From NCBI RefSeq assembly GCF_021513195.1, contig NZ_CP090974.1:2740001-2804000 (forward strand): a stretch of DNA of 64,000 bases. The letters are read 5' to 3'. The notes under the pieces are model-generated. The model did not search any database. It worked only from the letters and a program-made list of their open reading frames with translations, and was not told the DNA's origin. Position numbers and translations under genes: made by a program. Below are positions 15,902 through 25,854 of this stretch, one piece after another. This stretch comes from Shewanella sp. OMA3-2. Its GTDB lineage: Bacteria; Pseudomonadota; Gammaproteobacteria; Enterobacterales; Shewanellaceae. Each line of letters starts with the position of its first letter. The first letter of the stretch is position 1.

Positions 15902-18900
15902 TTATTTCTGACCTTCACAATGCAAAATCAGCAAGTTAAGTTCACGTAGCGCAACGGAGAACTTAGCAAACTCATGTGTTTGAGATACTTTAAAGTCAGC
16001 TAACATATGATACCAACGTTGAAGTAAGGTTTTATTACTCTTAATCCATTGATTAATCACAACATCTGCATCGCAAGTATCGCTACAAGTACGCAGTACC
16101 GCTGAGCTTAATGCACGTTGCTGCCAGTCCAACTCTTCACGGAAAGCTGCACGTGCTAATGCTTGCCAATGGTTTGCCACTGGTTGTGCACTAATTTGTT
16201 CTAAGAACCAATGCAGTTCAACTTTTGCGCCTAGCTTAAAGTAGGTAGCCGACACTAAGTCGAGTGATTTATTCTCAATTTCAGCAATTTGTGCAATATC
16301 GAGTGCCGAGAATAATGTGCTCATTTTAGCAACAACGGTTGCGACTGACATTGGCACATTTTCTTTTGTAAGCGAGTTAATCTCTGCAGATATCGCTTTA
16401 ACTTCGGCTGCTATCATATATTGATCAACGTTGTCTTTAAGCTTTTCAAATACTGGCTTAAAGAATTCAACTGTCTGTTCAATATTATGATTACGGTTAC
16501 GATGACGGATAAACCAGCGACAAGCGCGACGCATATTACGACGTAATTGGTGCAGCATCTCACCCTGTACAACCGCAGGTATAACACCATTTAAATCCGT
16601 AATTGATTTAGTTAACTCATCTAAACCAAAGACTTCACGTGCCATAGTGTAACAAATAGCCGCTTCAGCAACTGTGGCGCCAGTCTCATCTTGCATACGT
16701 TGTACAAAATTGAAGCCCATGTCATTAACTAATTCATTGGCTAATGATGTGGCAATAATTTCGCCCCGTAGAGGATGCTGGACCATCTTATGGGTATATT
16801 TAGCTTGAAGTTTTTTCGGGAAGTAAGCCACTAGTAATTTACTTAAGAAACTATCTTCAGTAATTTCAGGGGTAACTAACTGTTCTTTAAGTACCATTTT
16901 TGCATAGGCTACTAAAACTGCCAATTCTGGGCGAGTTAAAGCACGACCATTAGCTAAACGATCAGCTAAGTCATCATCCGTTGGCAAGAATTCAAGGGCA
17001 CGGTCTAATTTACCCTCTTTTTCTAAATACTGGATGAAACGGATCTGTTCTTTAAGCTGAGAAACACCATGAACTTGAGTCACAGAAATTGTACGTGTTT
17101 GATCTTTACAATCCTGCAGTACAATTTCGCTGACCTCATCAGTCATCTCTTCGAGTATACGGTTACGTTGCTTAACGGTTAACTCACCTTCTGCAACTAA
17201 AGTATTCAAGAAAATCTTGATATTTACTTCATTATCAGAGCAGTCAACACCACCAACGTTATCGACGAAATCACAGTTAATACGGCCACCATTAGCAGCA
17301 TATTCTATACGCCCTAATTGAGTACAACCTAAATTACCGCCCTCACCGACAATTTTGACCCGCATTTCATTACCATTTACACGTAATGCATCATTAGCGC
17401 GATCACCGACTTCAGCATGGGTTTCTTTACTTGATTTAACGTAAGTACCAATGCCACCGTTCCACATCAAATCAACTGGCATTTTAAGCAGTTCTTTTAA
17501 TAATTCGAGTGGGTTCATGGTGTCTTTATCGGTAGACAACATGGTTTTCATTTCAGGCGTCAATTTTAATGACTTGGCAGAACGCAAGAAAACCCCGCCG
17601 CCTTTAGAGATTAGCTTGGCGTTATAATCTTCCCAACTTGAGCGTGGGAGTTCGAATAAACGCTTACGCTCAATATAGCTTTCAGCTACATTTGGATTAG
17701 GGTCAATGAAAATATGCATATGGTTAAATGCGGCAACTAACTTGGTGTGCTCCGATAACAACATACCGTTACCAAACACGTCACCAGCCATGTCACCTAT
17801 ACCTAAACAGGTAAAGTCCGTAGTTTGACAATCGATGCCTATTTCACGGAAGTGACGTTTAACCGATTCCCAACCACCCCTTGCAGTGATACCCATTTTC
17901 TTATGGTCGTAACCATTACTACCACCAGAAGCAAATGCATCGCCTAGCCAGAAATCGTATTCAATCGCAATTGAGTTAGCAATGTCCGAGAATGTCGCCG
18001 TGCCTTTATCAGCTGCTACAACCAAATAGGAATCATCTTCATCATGACGCACAACATCAATTGGTGGAACAACCTCACCATTGATAATATTGTCAGTAAT
18101 ATCTAACAAACCTCGGATGAATAAACGGTAACATTCTTGTCCTTCAGTAAAGAATGCTTCACGTCCACCTTCAGTTGGCAGTTGTTTACAGACAAAGCCA
18201 CCTTTTGCACCTACAGGAACAATGACGGTGTTTTTAACTTGCTGTGCTTTGACTAAACCTAACACTTCAGTGCGGAAATCTTCACGTCTATCAGACCAAC
18301 GTAAACCACCACGGGCCACTTTACCATAACGTAAATGCACGCCTTCAATTCTTGGCGAGTAAACAAATATTTCGAATTTCGGTAATGGTTTTGGCATTTC
18401 CGGAATTAAATGAGGTGAAAATTTAAATGAGGTATAGGCCTTATAATCACCTTTAGCATCGGTTTGATAAAAGTTGGTACGTAAGGTAGCGTTAATTAAA
18501 TCTAAATAACGACGAATAATACGATCATCATCTAGGCTTGATACATCATCTAATTGTTTATCTATTTGCTCGACGAATTTGCTTAATGTGCGTGTTTTAA
18601 GTTTTGGATTAAACTTACGGATAAACATTTTAACAAGCAAGTCAGCAATTTTTGGATAACGACTGAAAGTTTCTTCAATATAAGACTGACTAAATGTTGC
18701 ATCAATTTGGCGCATATATTTTGCATATGCACGTAAAATTGACACTTCACGACCGTTTAAACCTGTAGATAACACCATACGGTTAAAACCATCATCTTCC
18801 AGTTTTTTCTGCCATACAAATGACAAAGCATTCTGGAAACGTTCTTGACTATCAGCTAAGTTATCAATCGCTGCACCCTGAACCGTCATTAAGAAATCAA

Positions 18901-20746
18901 GGATCCAGAATGTATGTCCGTCATTCGTTTTTACTTCGTACGGGCGCTCATTAATCACACGCAAACCAAAGTTTTCAAGCATTGGCAGTACATCTGATAA
19001 GTGAATAGGTTCATCTTTATGAAACAGCTTTAAACGCACCTTGTTGTTATTCAATGCCGTTTCTTGCGGCTGATAGAACAACATTCCCAACTTATGCTCA
19101 TCATCTAAGGCTTCAAGATGTTGAAGATCAACAACTGCAGAGCTTGGTAATACATCGTCTTTATAACTTTGTGGAAAAGCATTGAGGTAGCGTTTAGTAA
19201 ACCCAGTACCAGTTTGCTCACCTAACTCGTTATTAAGTGCAGAGTGTAATTTATCATCCCATGAGCGCGCAGCTTCAATAAGGTTGTGTTCAATCGCAGC
19301 CACATCTACTTCCATATTATTATTGTCGACTTTAATAATGTAATGCGTACGAGCAAGAGTAGACTCTGAGAAATATGTCGTAAACTCTACATCTTCATTA
19401 CTATTAAAATGCTGGGCAAGAATGCGTTGGGTATCTTGGCGGAATTTAGTGTTATAACGGTCTTTAGACACATACACTAAACACGATAAGAATCGACCAA
19501 AACCATCTTTTCGCACAAACAGCTTCAACTTGTCACGGTCTTGCATTTGCAGTACACCGTGTGCCATATGTGAAAGCTCTTCCACTTTCGCTTGGATCAG
19601 CTCATCGCGAGGCAAGTTCTCAAGAATATTCATTAGGGCTTTATAGTCATGTGAACGCGGTGCTAGACCTGATTGATCTAATATACGTTGGACTTTTTCA
19701 GCCAGTAATGGAATTTCACGAGGGCTACGGTTATAAAGATTAGATGCATATAGACCGATGTAACGGTCTTCACCAATCACATTACCTTTCTTATCAAATC
19801 TTTTTACGCCGACATAATCGACATAAGCTGGGCGGTGAACTCGGCTTTTAGCAGAGCTTTTTGTAAGCACAAGTAAACTTGAATCAAGTGCTTCACGACG
19901 CGCACTTTCAGACAAGGTCGACAACAATAAACCGCGATCACTTGTCGCGGTTTTTGAACGACTCATTAAACCCAAACTGCTTTCTAAGTCAGGGACGAGT
20001 TCAACATCACCTTCGACACGTTTTAGATCGTAATAACGGTAACCTAAAAGTGTAAAGTGATGATTATTCAAATAAGTAAGAAAGTTAACCGCCTCTTCTA
20101 ACTCTGATTTATCTCCAGGAAAAGGCCGATTAGGTAATTGTTTAATTGTGTCAGAAAGCTTAGCTGACATTTCTTCCCAATCCACGACCGATGCAACAAC
20201 ATCAGCTAGCACTGATTTAATTTCTTTTTCTATTGCTTTGATGTCTGCATCGCTATTTTGTTTATCAATCTCGATTAAGAATACGGCGATATTATCACTG
20301 GCTTTAGGTGCGTTATTGACAAACGTTACTTGAGTAACGGCTTTAGTGTCACGTACCACGGCTAATGGGGTATGTAACATCACATGGGCAGTGATCCCCA
20401 TGCGGTTGAGTGCCATAGATAATGAATCTACTAAGAATGGCATATCGGGTTGAATGACTTCAATCACACTATGGGTTGACTGCCAACCATGTTTTGATTG
20501 AGTCGGATTGAACACGCGAATGTGGGTATCCCCTGTCGCAGTTTTATTAAGCGCATTCCAAAGACTCACTACTGCCCCATATAAATCACTGTCATTTCGG
20601 ACATTGAGGTCGTCTCTTGACATATGGGCGTAGAGGCATTGGGCAAATTGCTCAACTTGTTTTGCTTGTGAATTAGGGATTTTTGAATGAATCAAATTAA
20701 CTACATTCTCTAATAGTACAGAAGGCATTACATCTTTAAAGGCCAT
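15902..20746 (-). CDS. gdhB: NAD-specific glutamate dehydrogenase, large (180-kDa) class
   Basis: This 1614-residue enzyme oxidatively deaminates glutamate to 2-oxoglutarate and ammonia using NAD, mainly for amino-acid catabolism. The length is typical of the large GDH class (about 1600). The N-terminal ~700 residues are the regulatory part with ACT-like modules (VIEVIQPDMPFLVDSLSMAL near residue 80). The catalytic core begins near 760 with RYGKVARGGLRWSDRREDFR and VPVGAKGGFVCK, where the conserved lysine lies. The Rossmann part includes GIGDMAGDVFGNGML and VGEGGNLGCTQLGR. The gene is monocistronic with its own terminator. The symbol gdhB follows Pseudomonas use. Confidence 0.95.
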   Translation of the reverse strand: MAFKDVMPSVLLENVVNLIHSKIPNSQAKQVEQFAQCLYAHMSRDDLNVRNDSDLYGAVVSLWNALNKTATGDTHIRVFNPTQSKHGWQSTHSVIEVIQPDMPFLVDSLSMALNRMGITAHVMLHTPLAVVRDTKAVTQVTFVNNAPKASDNIAVFLIEIDKQNSDADIKAIEKEIKSVLADVVASVVDWEEMSAKLSDTIKQLPNRPFPGDKSELEEAVNFLTYLNNHHFTLLGYRYYDLKRVEGDVELVPDLESSLGLMSRSKTATSDRGLLLSTLSESARREALDSSLLVLTKSSAKSRVHRPAYVDYVGVKRFDKKGNVIGEDRYIGLYASNLYNRSPREIPLLAEKVQRILDQSGLAPRSHDYKALMNILENLPRDELIQAKVEELSHMAHGVLQMQDRDKLKLFVRKDGFGRFLSCLVYVSKDRYNTKFRQDTQRILAQHFNSNEDVEFTTYFSESTLARTHYIIKVDNNNMEVDVAAIEHNLIEAARSWDDKLHSALNNELGEQTGTGFTKRYLNAFPQSYKDDVLPSSAVVDLQHLEALDDEHKLGMLFYQPQETALNNNKVRLKLFHKDEPIHLSDVLPMLENFGLRVINERPYEVKTNDGHTFWILDFLMTVQGAAIDNLADSQERFQNALSFVWQKKLEDDGFNRMVLSTGLNGREVSILRAYAKYMRQIDATFSQSYIEETFSRYPKIADLLVKMFIRKFNPKLKTRTLSKFVEQIDKQLDDVSSLDDDRIIRRYLDLINATLRTNFYQTDAKGDYKAYTSFKFSPHLIPEMPKPLPKFEIFVYSPRIEGVHLRYGKVARGGLRWSDRREDFRTEVLGLVKAQQVKNTVIVPVGAKGGFVCKQLPTEGGREAFFTEGQECYRLFIRGLLDITDNIINGEVVPPIDVVRHDEDDSYLVVAADKGTATFSDIANSIAIEYDFWLGDAFASGGSNGYDHKKMGITARGGWESVKRHFREIGIDCQTTDFTCLGIGDMAGDVFGNGMLLSEHTKLVAAFNHMHIFIDPNPNVAESYIERKRLFELPRSSWEDYNAKLISKGGGVFLRSAKSLKLTPEMKTMLSTDKDTMNPLELLKELLKMPVDLMWNGGIGTYVKSSKETHAEVGDRANDALRVNGNEMRVKIVGEGGNLGCTQLGRIEYAANGGRINCDFVDNVGGVDCSDNEVNIKIFLNTLVAEGELTVKQRNRILEEMTDEVSEIVLQDCKDQTRTISVTQVHGVSQLKEQIRFIQYLEKEGKLDRALEFLPTDDDLADRLANGRALTRPELAVLVAYAKMVLKEQLVTPEITEDSFLSKLLVAYFPKKLQAKYTHKMVQHPLRGEIIATSLANELVNDMGFNFVQRMQDETGATVAEAAICYTMAREVFGLDELTKSITDLNGVIPAVVQGEMLHQLRRNMRRACRWFIRHRNRNHNIEQTVEFFKPVFEKLKDNVDQYMIAAEVKAISAEINSLTKENVPMSVATVVAKMSTLFSALDIAQIAEIENKSLDLVSATYFKLGAKVELHWFLEQISAQPVANHWQALARAAFREELDWQQRALSSAVLRTCSDTCDADVVINQWIKSNKTLLQRWYHMLADFKVSQTHEFAKFSVALRELNLLILHCEGQK

Positions 20747-20966
20747 GTTGCAGATTCCTTAAGCGTCTATGGCAGCGCTTTTATCATTTATGGATGCTTC
20801 AGCTTGTTTGACTTAGAAACACAATTTCTAAGATCTGATGCAGAGCTTAGTACTAAATTGCTGCTATATCGAGGAAAATTTTAGTGGTACATCCTCTGAA
20901 TATACAGTTTCGTAAGTGTTTTGTTGTTTAATATGCAATTAAACTCGATGTTTTAGATTAACTATG

Positions 20967-20998
20967 CAAAAAAAAATGGAGGGCAAAGCCCTCCATTT
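20967..20998 (-). terminator. Terminator of the RND/YCF48/DUF1329/DUF1302 cluster
   Basis: A perfect 11-bp stem (AAATGGAGGGC at 20974-20984, GCCCTCCATTT at 20988-20998) with a 3-base loop is followed on the minus strand by about nine T residues. It lies 18 bases after the stop of the RND gene. Confidence 0.92.
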
Positions 20999-21015
20999 AA
21001 TTTAAGTTATTGTTT

Positions 21016-23325
21016 TTACTTTCTTTTAGGCCAAAATAGCGCGGAAAGTGCTGGCAGAATAATAATGGCTCCTAACATATTCACTAAAAACATAAAGGTT
21101 AACAAAATACCCATGTCCATCTGGAATTTAAGGGCAGAAAAGAACCAAGTGCTCACACCTATGGCTAATGTTAAGCCAGTAAAGATCACTGCGCTTCCTC
21201 GCTCAACTAAGGCTTCAAAATAAGCCTGTTGTACCGGCATGCCGTTAGTCAGTTTATTTGACATAGTGGAAAGAATGTAAATTCCGTAATCGACACCAAT
21301 ACCAACACCTAATGCTATTACCGGTAAAGTACTTACCGCGAGGCCAATATCCAATAATGTCATCAAGGCTTGTGCAAGGGTTGATACCACATAAAGTGGA
21401 ATAATAACGGCAATCGTTGCTTTAAGTGATTTAAAGCTGATTAAACATAGGAAGAACACTGCACCATAGACATAAATCATCATAGGCAGCTGTGCTTCGC
21501 TAACCGCTTCATTAGTCGCAGCCATCACACCTACAGGACCAGACGCTAATTTGAATTGTAATTTATCGCTGTTTAGTTCTGCAGCAACTTGTTTGACTTT
21601 ATTAACAACCACTTCAATCGTTTCAGCTTTGTGATCTTTTAAGAAAAGATACACAGGCATAACGGAACAATCACCATTTAATAGTCCTGATGTCGTTGGC
21701 ACTTGCCCTACCGCTTGCACTAGACTCGCTGTGGTGCGAGGCAATATTTGCCATTTAGGATTACCTTCATTAAAACCTGAGTTCACAGCTTTCGCAATCG
21801 ATGCCAAACTCGCTGTAGACTCGACTCCAGGAGTATTAGCAACCATCCATTCAAATTGATCAATTTGATTGAGCAATGAATGATAAGTACACGCTTCTGG
21901 TGCCGCTTCAACAATAATGGTCATCACATCAGTAGTAATAGAAAAGTGATCTGTAATGAAAAAGGTATCAAGGTTATAGCGTGAATCTTGATGCAGCGCT
22001 GGAGCCCCACCTTTCAAGTCACCAATTTTCATCTGGGTTGCTTGCATAAAACCAACCCCATAAAGTATTGCTGTCAAACTTAATACAACAACCGCGTATT
22101 TTGGCGTTGCAAACTTAGACAAGCTACGCCATAGGTTTTCTACTTTAGCTTTATGCTCTGGGTTTTCTTGTGCATTAGATAAATTGGTATAAGAGATAAC
22201 CAAAGGTAGCAAAATTAAGTTTGTTAAAATAATCACTGCCACGCCTAAAGAGGCAGAAATAGCTAACTCACGAATAATGCCAATATCGATGGCTAATAAT
22301 GTTAGAAAACCTACCGTATCTGACAATAATGCAATACCGCCTGGCACTAATAAGCTTCTAAATGCTGATGCTGCAGCGGCTTTTGTTGCTTGTCCATCCA
22401 GCACTCTGCGACGCACAGCGTTAATCATTTGAACGCCATGACTCACACCAATAGCAAACACTAAAAACGGCACCAAAATCGACATTGGGTCTAAACCAAA
22501 GCCAACAACAGTAAGCAGCCCTAGCTGCCAAATAACCGCCATTAAACTACACAGCAATGGCAACACAGTTAACACGATTGATTTAGAAAACAGGTAAACC
22601 ATCACTGCAGTAATTGCGATAGCAATTAAGAAAAACAGCAAAACCCCTTTGGCACCATCGGCAACATCACCCGCCATTTTGGCAAAGCCGATAATGTGAA
22701 TTTTAATCTTTTCATTTTCAAATTGGCCACGCAACTGTTGCTCTAACTGCTGTGCAAACGCAATAGTATCGAGTGGTTTCCCCGTTTCCGGGTCAAAATC
22801 CATTAATTGAGCAGATACAATTGCAGCTGAATAATCATTTGCAATTAAGCGACCAACAATACCTGCTTTTTCAATGTTATCGCGAACAGTATTAAGGCCA
22901 TACTCATCGGTTTGAAAGTCAGCCGGAATAACAGGACCGCCCGCAAAACCGTCTTCAACCACTTCAGTAAAGCGGGTTGAGGGCGAATAAAGTGATTTAA
23001 CTTGTGAACGCTCAACACCGTTTATAAAGAACAACTCATCGTGCACCTTTTTAAGGGCTTCAAAGAATTCTGGATTAAATATATTACCGCTGGTGTCTTC
23101 AACCGCCACCATAATTCCATTTGCACCACCAAAATCTTTTTGATGTTTGGTATAGGTTTGCATATAAGTGTGCTGAAGCGGAATATTCTTACTAAAAGCC
23201 GCATCCATTTTAAGCTGGCTTGCTTGGTATCCTAAAAATACCGTAATAAAAATAAATGAAATAATAACCCACATCCGATTACGGAATAGGTGGGTCTCAA
23301 AACTATTGACCAGTTTTTCTAACAT
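21016..23325 (-). CDS. RND superfamily transporter (MMPL type)
   Basis: An inner-membrane proton-driven transporter of 769 residues with the double-repeat RND plan. TM1 is near residues 15-35, followed by a large periplasmic loop (about 36-220), a cluster of TM segments (about 225-410), a second periplasmic loop (about 430-600) and a final TM cluster (about 605-765). The ALGVGIGVDYGIYIL segment (about 675) is the conserved TM motif of MMPL/HpnN-type proteins, and FAIGVSHGVQMINA is its first-half counterpart. MMPL proteins typically move lipids or other hydrophobic molecules. It is the last gene of the DUF1302-DUF1329-YCF48-RND set, 40 bases after YCF48. The substrate is unknown. Confidence 0.9.
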   Translation of the reverse strand: MLEKLVNSFETHLFRNRMWVIISFIFITVFLGYQASQLKMDAAFSKNIPLQHTYMQTYTKHQKDFGGANGIMVAVEDTSGNIFNPEFFEALKKVHDELFFINGVERSQVKSLYSPSTRFTEVVEDGFAGGPVIPADFQTDEYGLNTVRDNIEKAGIVGRLIANDYSAAIVSAQLMDFDPETGKPLDTIAFAQQLEQQLRGQFENEKIKIHIIGFAKMAGDVADGAKGVLLFFLIAIAITAVMVYLFSKSIVLTVLPLLCSLMAVIWQLGLLTVVGFGLDPMSILVPFLVFAIGVSHGVQMINAVRRRVLDGQATKAAAASAFRSLLVPGGIALLSDTVGFLTLLAIDIGIIRELAISASLGVAVIILTNLILLPLVISYTNLSNAQENPEHKAKVENLWRSLSKFATPKYAVVVLSLTAILYGVGFMQATQMKIGDLKGGAPALHQDSRYNLDTFFITDHFSITTDVMTIIVEAAPEACTYHSLLNQIDQFEWMVANTPGVESTASLASIAKAVNSGFNEGNPKWQILPRTTASLVQAVGQVPTTSGLLNGDCSVMPVYLFLKDHKAETIEVVVNKVKQVAAELNSDKLQFKLASGPVGVMAATNEAVSEAQLPMMIYVYGAVFFLCLISFKSLKATIAVIIPLYVVSTLAQALMTLLDIGLAVSTLPVIALGVGIGVDYGIYILSTMSNKLTNGMPVQQAYFEALVERGSAVIFTGLTLAIGVSTWFFSALKFQMDMGILLTFMFLVNMLGAIIILPALSALFWPKRK

Positions 23326-23365
23326 CGTGTCGGCCCTATTATTGTTGTTTTTGTCTTAATAAATA

Positions 23366-24373
23366 TTATTTAGGCAGCTGAAATAGCCCTTTAGAGCCCG
23401 CAAACCAAATATCACCCTGTTTGCTTTTCGCAACTGATACAATGTTCTCACCTTGACGACGAGCGACTATTTCTGCTTTTCCATCATCAACTTTCAACAC
23501 AATCCCTGCATTTCCCACAAGGTATAAATCACCATCATTAACTAACGCACCATTAATCGATGATTCAACAGGCAATTCAATTTGTTGCCAGGTATCTAAA
23601 TCTGTTGATGATTGAAATACATGACCGCGTAAGCCCATTACATAAACGTTATTATCAACCGTGATGGCATTAAACATTGAACCGTCATAATCAAAGTCTA
23701 CACGCTCAAATGAATGCCCCATGTCAGTTGACACAGCAACTAACCCTAACTCGCCAACCAACAACAAACGCTGTTCATCTAAGTGAATTATTCGATTAAA
23801 ATGAGGTAGCAAAGCTGCTCTTTCTGATAAATAAAGCTGTTGATCTTGCTCTTTTAAATCGTTCAAATAAGACACATCTTCTTCAAACAATAATTCTTGA
23901 TGAAACTCATCTTGCCAGGTTTTACCGCCATCTTCAGTACGATAAAATAAACCATATGCCCCGATAGCGATACCGTGTTGTTCAGAGAAAAAACGAACGT
24001 CTAAAAAAGGCTTTTCTAACTCGGTCGATTGCATCTGTAAAGACCATGTCATTCCACCATCATTGGTATGAATAATAGTCGCATCGTGACCAACAGCCCA
24101 GCCTAATGTATCGTTCAGAAAAAAAGCTTTCGTCAATTGGGTTACAACAGGTGTAGGTACTTGCTGCCATTGCTTATCAAATACTAAGACATGCCCACGC
24201 TGACCAACAGCGAGTAACTTATCGCCTGCATTAACAACATCTGTTATTAAAGATGTTTGTGCAAGCGGTTGAATTTGAACTGTTAAAGGATCAAGTTGTG
24301 CATTGACCGAAGCAGTATATAAACATGCACTTAATCCTATCGCGACAGCACTGCGAAGCATGCTAACCTTCAT
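23366..24373 (-). CDS. YCF48-related beta-propeller protein, periplasmic
   Basis: This 335-residue protein has a signal peptide (MKVSMLRSAVAIGLSACLYTASVNA). It then shows repeated propeller blades with Asp-box-like signatures: HTNDGGMTWSLQ, YRTEDGGKTWQDE, VSTDMGHSFERV, QSSTDLDTWQQI. This pattern is the YCF48/BNR-repeat family, related to the photosystem II assembly factor HCF136 but common in non-photosynthetic bacteria. The role here is inferred from context as a periplasmic partner of the RND pump. A strong AAGGAAG ribosome binding site precedes the ATG. It lies between the DUF1329 gene and the RND gene; a hairpin lies in the upstream gap. Confidence 0.85.
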   Translation of the reverse strand: MKVSMLRSAVAIGLSACLYTASVNAQLDPLTVQIQPLAQTSLITDVVNAGDKLLAVGQRGHVLVFDKQWQQVPTPVVTQLTKAFFLNDTLGWAVGHDATIIHTNDGGMTWSLQMQSTELEKPFLDVRFFSEQHGIAIGAYGLFYRTEDGGKTWQDEFHQELLFEEDVSYLNDLKEQDQQLYLSERAALLPHFNRIIHLDEQRLLLVGELGLVAVSTDMGHSFERVDFDYDGSMFNAITVDNNVYVMGLRGHVFQSSTDLDTWQQIELPVESSINGALVNDGDLYLVGNAGIVLKVDDGKAEIVARRQGENIVSVAKSKQGDIWFAGSKGLFQLPK

Positions 24374-24391
24374 ACAAACTTCCTTAAATTT

Positions 24392-24410
24392 AGGGGCGCA
24401 AAGCGCCCCT
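24392..24410. repeat. GC-rich hairpin between DUF1329 and YCF48 genes
   Basis: An 8-bp stem (AGGGGCGC at 24392-24399, GCGCCCCT at 24403-24410) has a 3-base loop. On the minus (coding) strand it is followed by AAATTTAAGG, not a U-run, so it is more likely a transcript-stabilising or processing hairpin than a full terminator. On the plus strand it is followed by TTTATTT. Confidence 0.55.
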
Positions 24411-24476
24411 TTTATTTAAAAACTAATAATTAACATCTAGAATTTAACCAACTAATATTCAACAAACTAGTCTAAA

Positions 24477-25841
24477 TTAACGAATACCCGCACGACGAAG
24501 TGCATCAGGAGTAAAGTTAGACTCTGATAAGTTTGCATCAAAGTTATACATACGGCCTTCATTGTCTAAACCCATCGCTAGATAACGGCGAGATTGAAGG
24601 TCATGGAATATTTCTAAAGTACTCCACATTGTAGGCACTTCATAATAGTTAATCGTATGTGCGGTACCAACACGGTACAACTCGTCACGATTATCATACA
24701 TATCAGTTAACGATACCTGCCAAGAATCTTCATCGATATAGAAAACACGGGTTTTATAAATATGACGCATGCCTTCTTTCAACGTAGCCTTCACTTCCCA
24801 TACACGATGTTTTTCCCAACGTGCGTATTCAGGATTGATATGACCAGGTTTTAAAATTTGATCATACTTAAGCTCATTAGAATGAAGCTTATAATCGTTG
24901 TAAGGAATAAAGATTTCTTTTTTACCGACTAACTCCCAGTTATAACGCACTGGTGAGCCGTTAAACATGTCGAAATCATCCGTTGTTCTTAAGCCATCAG
25001 ATACAGTACCCGGTGTATCAAAAGCAACGTTAGGTGCTTTACGCACACGACGTTGTCCAGTGTTATAAGTCCAAGCCTGACGCGGTAATGCTTCTTGATC
25101 CATAGTTTCTTTTACAAGTAATGCAGTACCAGCAAGACGCGCTGGCTGTGTTACTACTTGTTTGAAATAGAACAAAGTATTGGTTTCTTTTAACTTATCT
25201 AAAGTAATTTCTGGACGAGTATATTCAAAACGTATTTCTTCAGCATTTTCTACAAGCGTGTATGAGCCACTTGAGGTCGGCGCTGCTTGACTGCGGTATG
25301 TTTCTACATCAACACCACGATAACGCAGTATGTGGTTCCAAATGACCTCTAGACCATCTTTTGGTAACGGGAATGGCACGCCAATTGTCGCGCCAGAGAT
25401 ACCATTTCCTTGAGCAACTAATTCAGCAGAGGTCGCATTCACTTTAATCGCATCATAAACATATTGCGGAACTGATGCTGTACGGCGCGTTTCATAGACA
25501 TTCATTTGATATGTATCTGGATACAATTCAAATAACTTGTTTTGACCTGGTGTTAAAAACGCTTGGTACTGTGCCTTATTGGCATTGGTTACCGTAAACA
25601 ATACTTTATCATTTGGAAAAGGATTTAAATGATGCATTCCCTTTTCATAGCCAGCAACCGGCTTTGTAATACCGCCATCCCAAGCGGGAATAGAGCCATC
25701 AGCATTAGCTGCTTTTTCTGCCCCCATAGGCGTTAAGCTTGTGCCTAATTTAGCAGCATCAGCTTCTGATACTTTCGCCATCGCAACAGGAGCACCAAGT
25801 GCAAAAATAACTGCTGCCGATAATATCGTCAGTTTCTTCAT
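24477..25841 (-). CDS. DUF1329 domain-containing periplasmic protein
   Basis: From the ATG at 25841 the protein has 454 residues and starts with a clean signal peptide, MKKLTILSAAVIFALGAPVAMA. The longer open frame from 25907 adds 22 residues that run into the DUF1302 stop region; the AAAGGATAATAAC ribosome binding site picks 25841. The body shows DUF1329 features: LTPMGAEKAANADGSIPAWDGG near the mature N-terminus, then RTASVPQYVYDA, RRVRKAPNVAFDTP and WEVKATLKEGMRHIYKTRVFYIDEDSWQ. The family is often annotated as LolB/LolA-like, suggesting a hydrophobic-ligand carrier; this is family-level inference. It starts 13 bases after the DUF1302 stop. Confidence 0.88.
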   Translation of the reverse strand: MKKLTILSAAVIFALGAPVAMAKVSEADAAKLGTSLTPMGAEKAANADGSIPAWDGGITKPVAGYEKGMHHLNPFPNDKVLFTVTNANKAQYQAFLTPGQNKLFELYPDTYQMNVYETRRTASVPQYVYDAIKVNATSAELVAQGNGISGATIGVPFPLPKDGLEVIWNHILRYRGVDVETYRSQAAPTSSGSYTLVENAEEIRFEYTRPEITLDKLKETNTLFYFKQVVTQPARLAGTALLVKETMDQEALPRQAWTYNTGQRRVRKAPNVAFDTPGTVSDGLRTTDDFDMFNGSPVRYNWELVGKKEIFIPYNDYKLHSNELKYDQILKPGHINPEYARWEKHRVWEVKATLKEGMRHIYKTRVFYIDEDSWQVSLTDMYDNRDELYRVGTAHTINYYEVPTMWSTLEIFHDLQSRRYLAMGLDNEGRMYNFDANLSESNFTPDALRRAGIR

Positions 25842-25854
25842 TGTTATTATCCTT

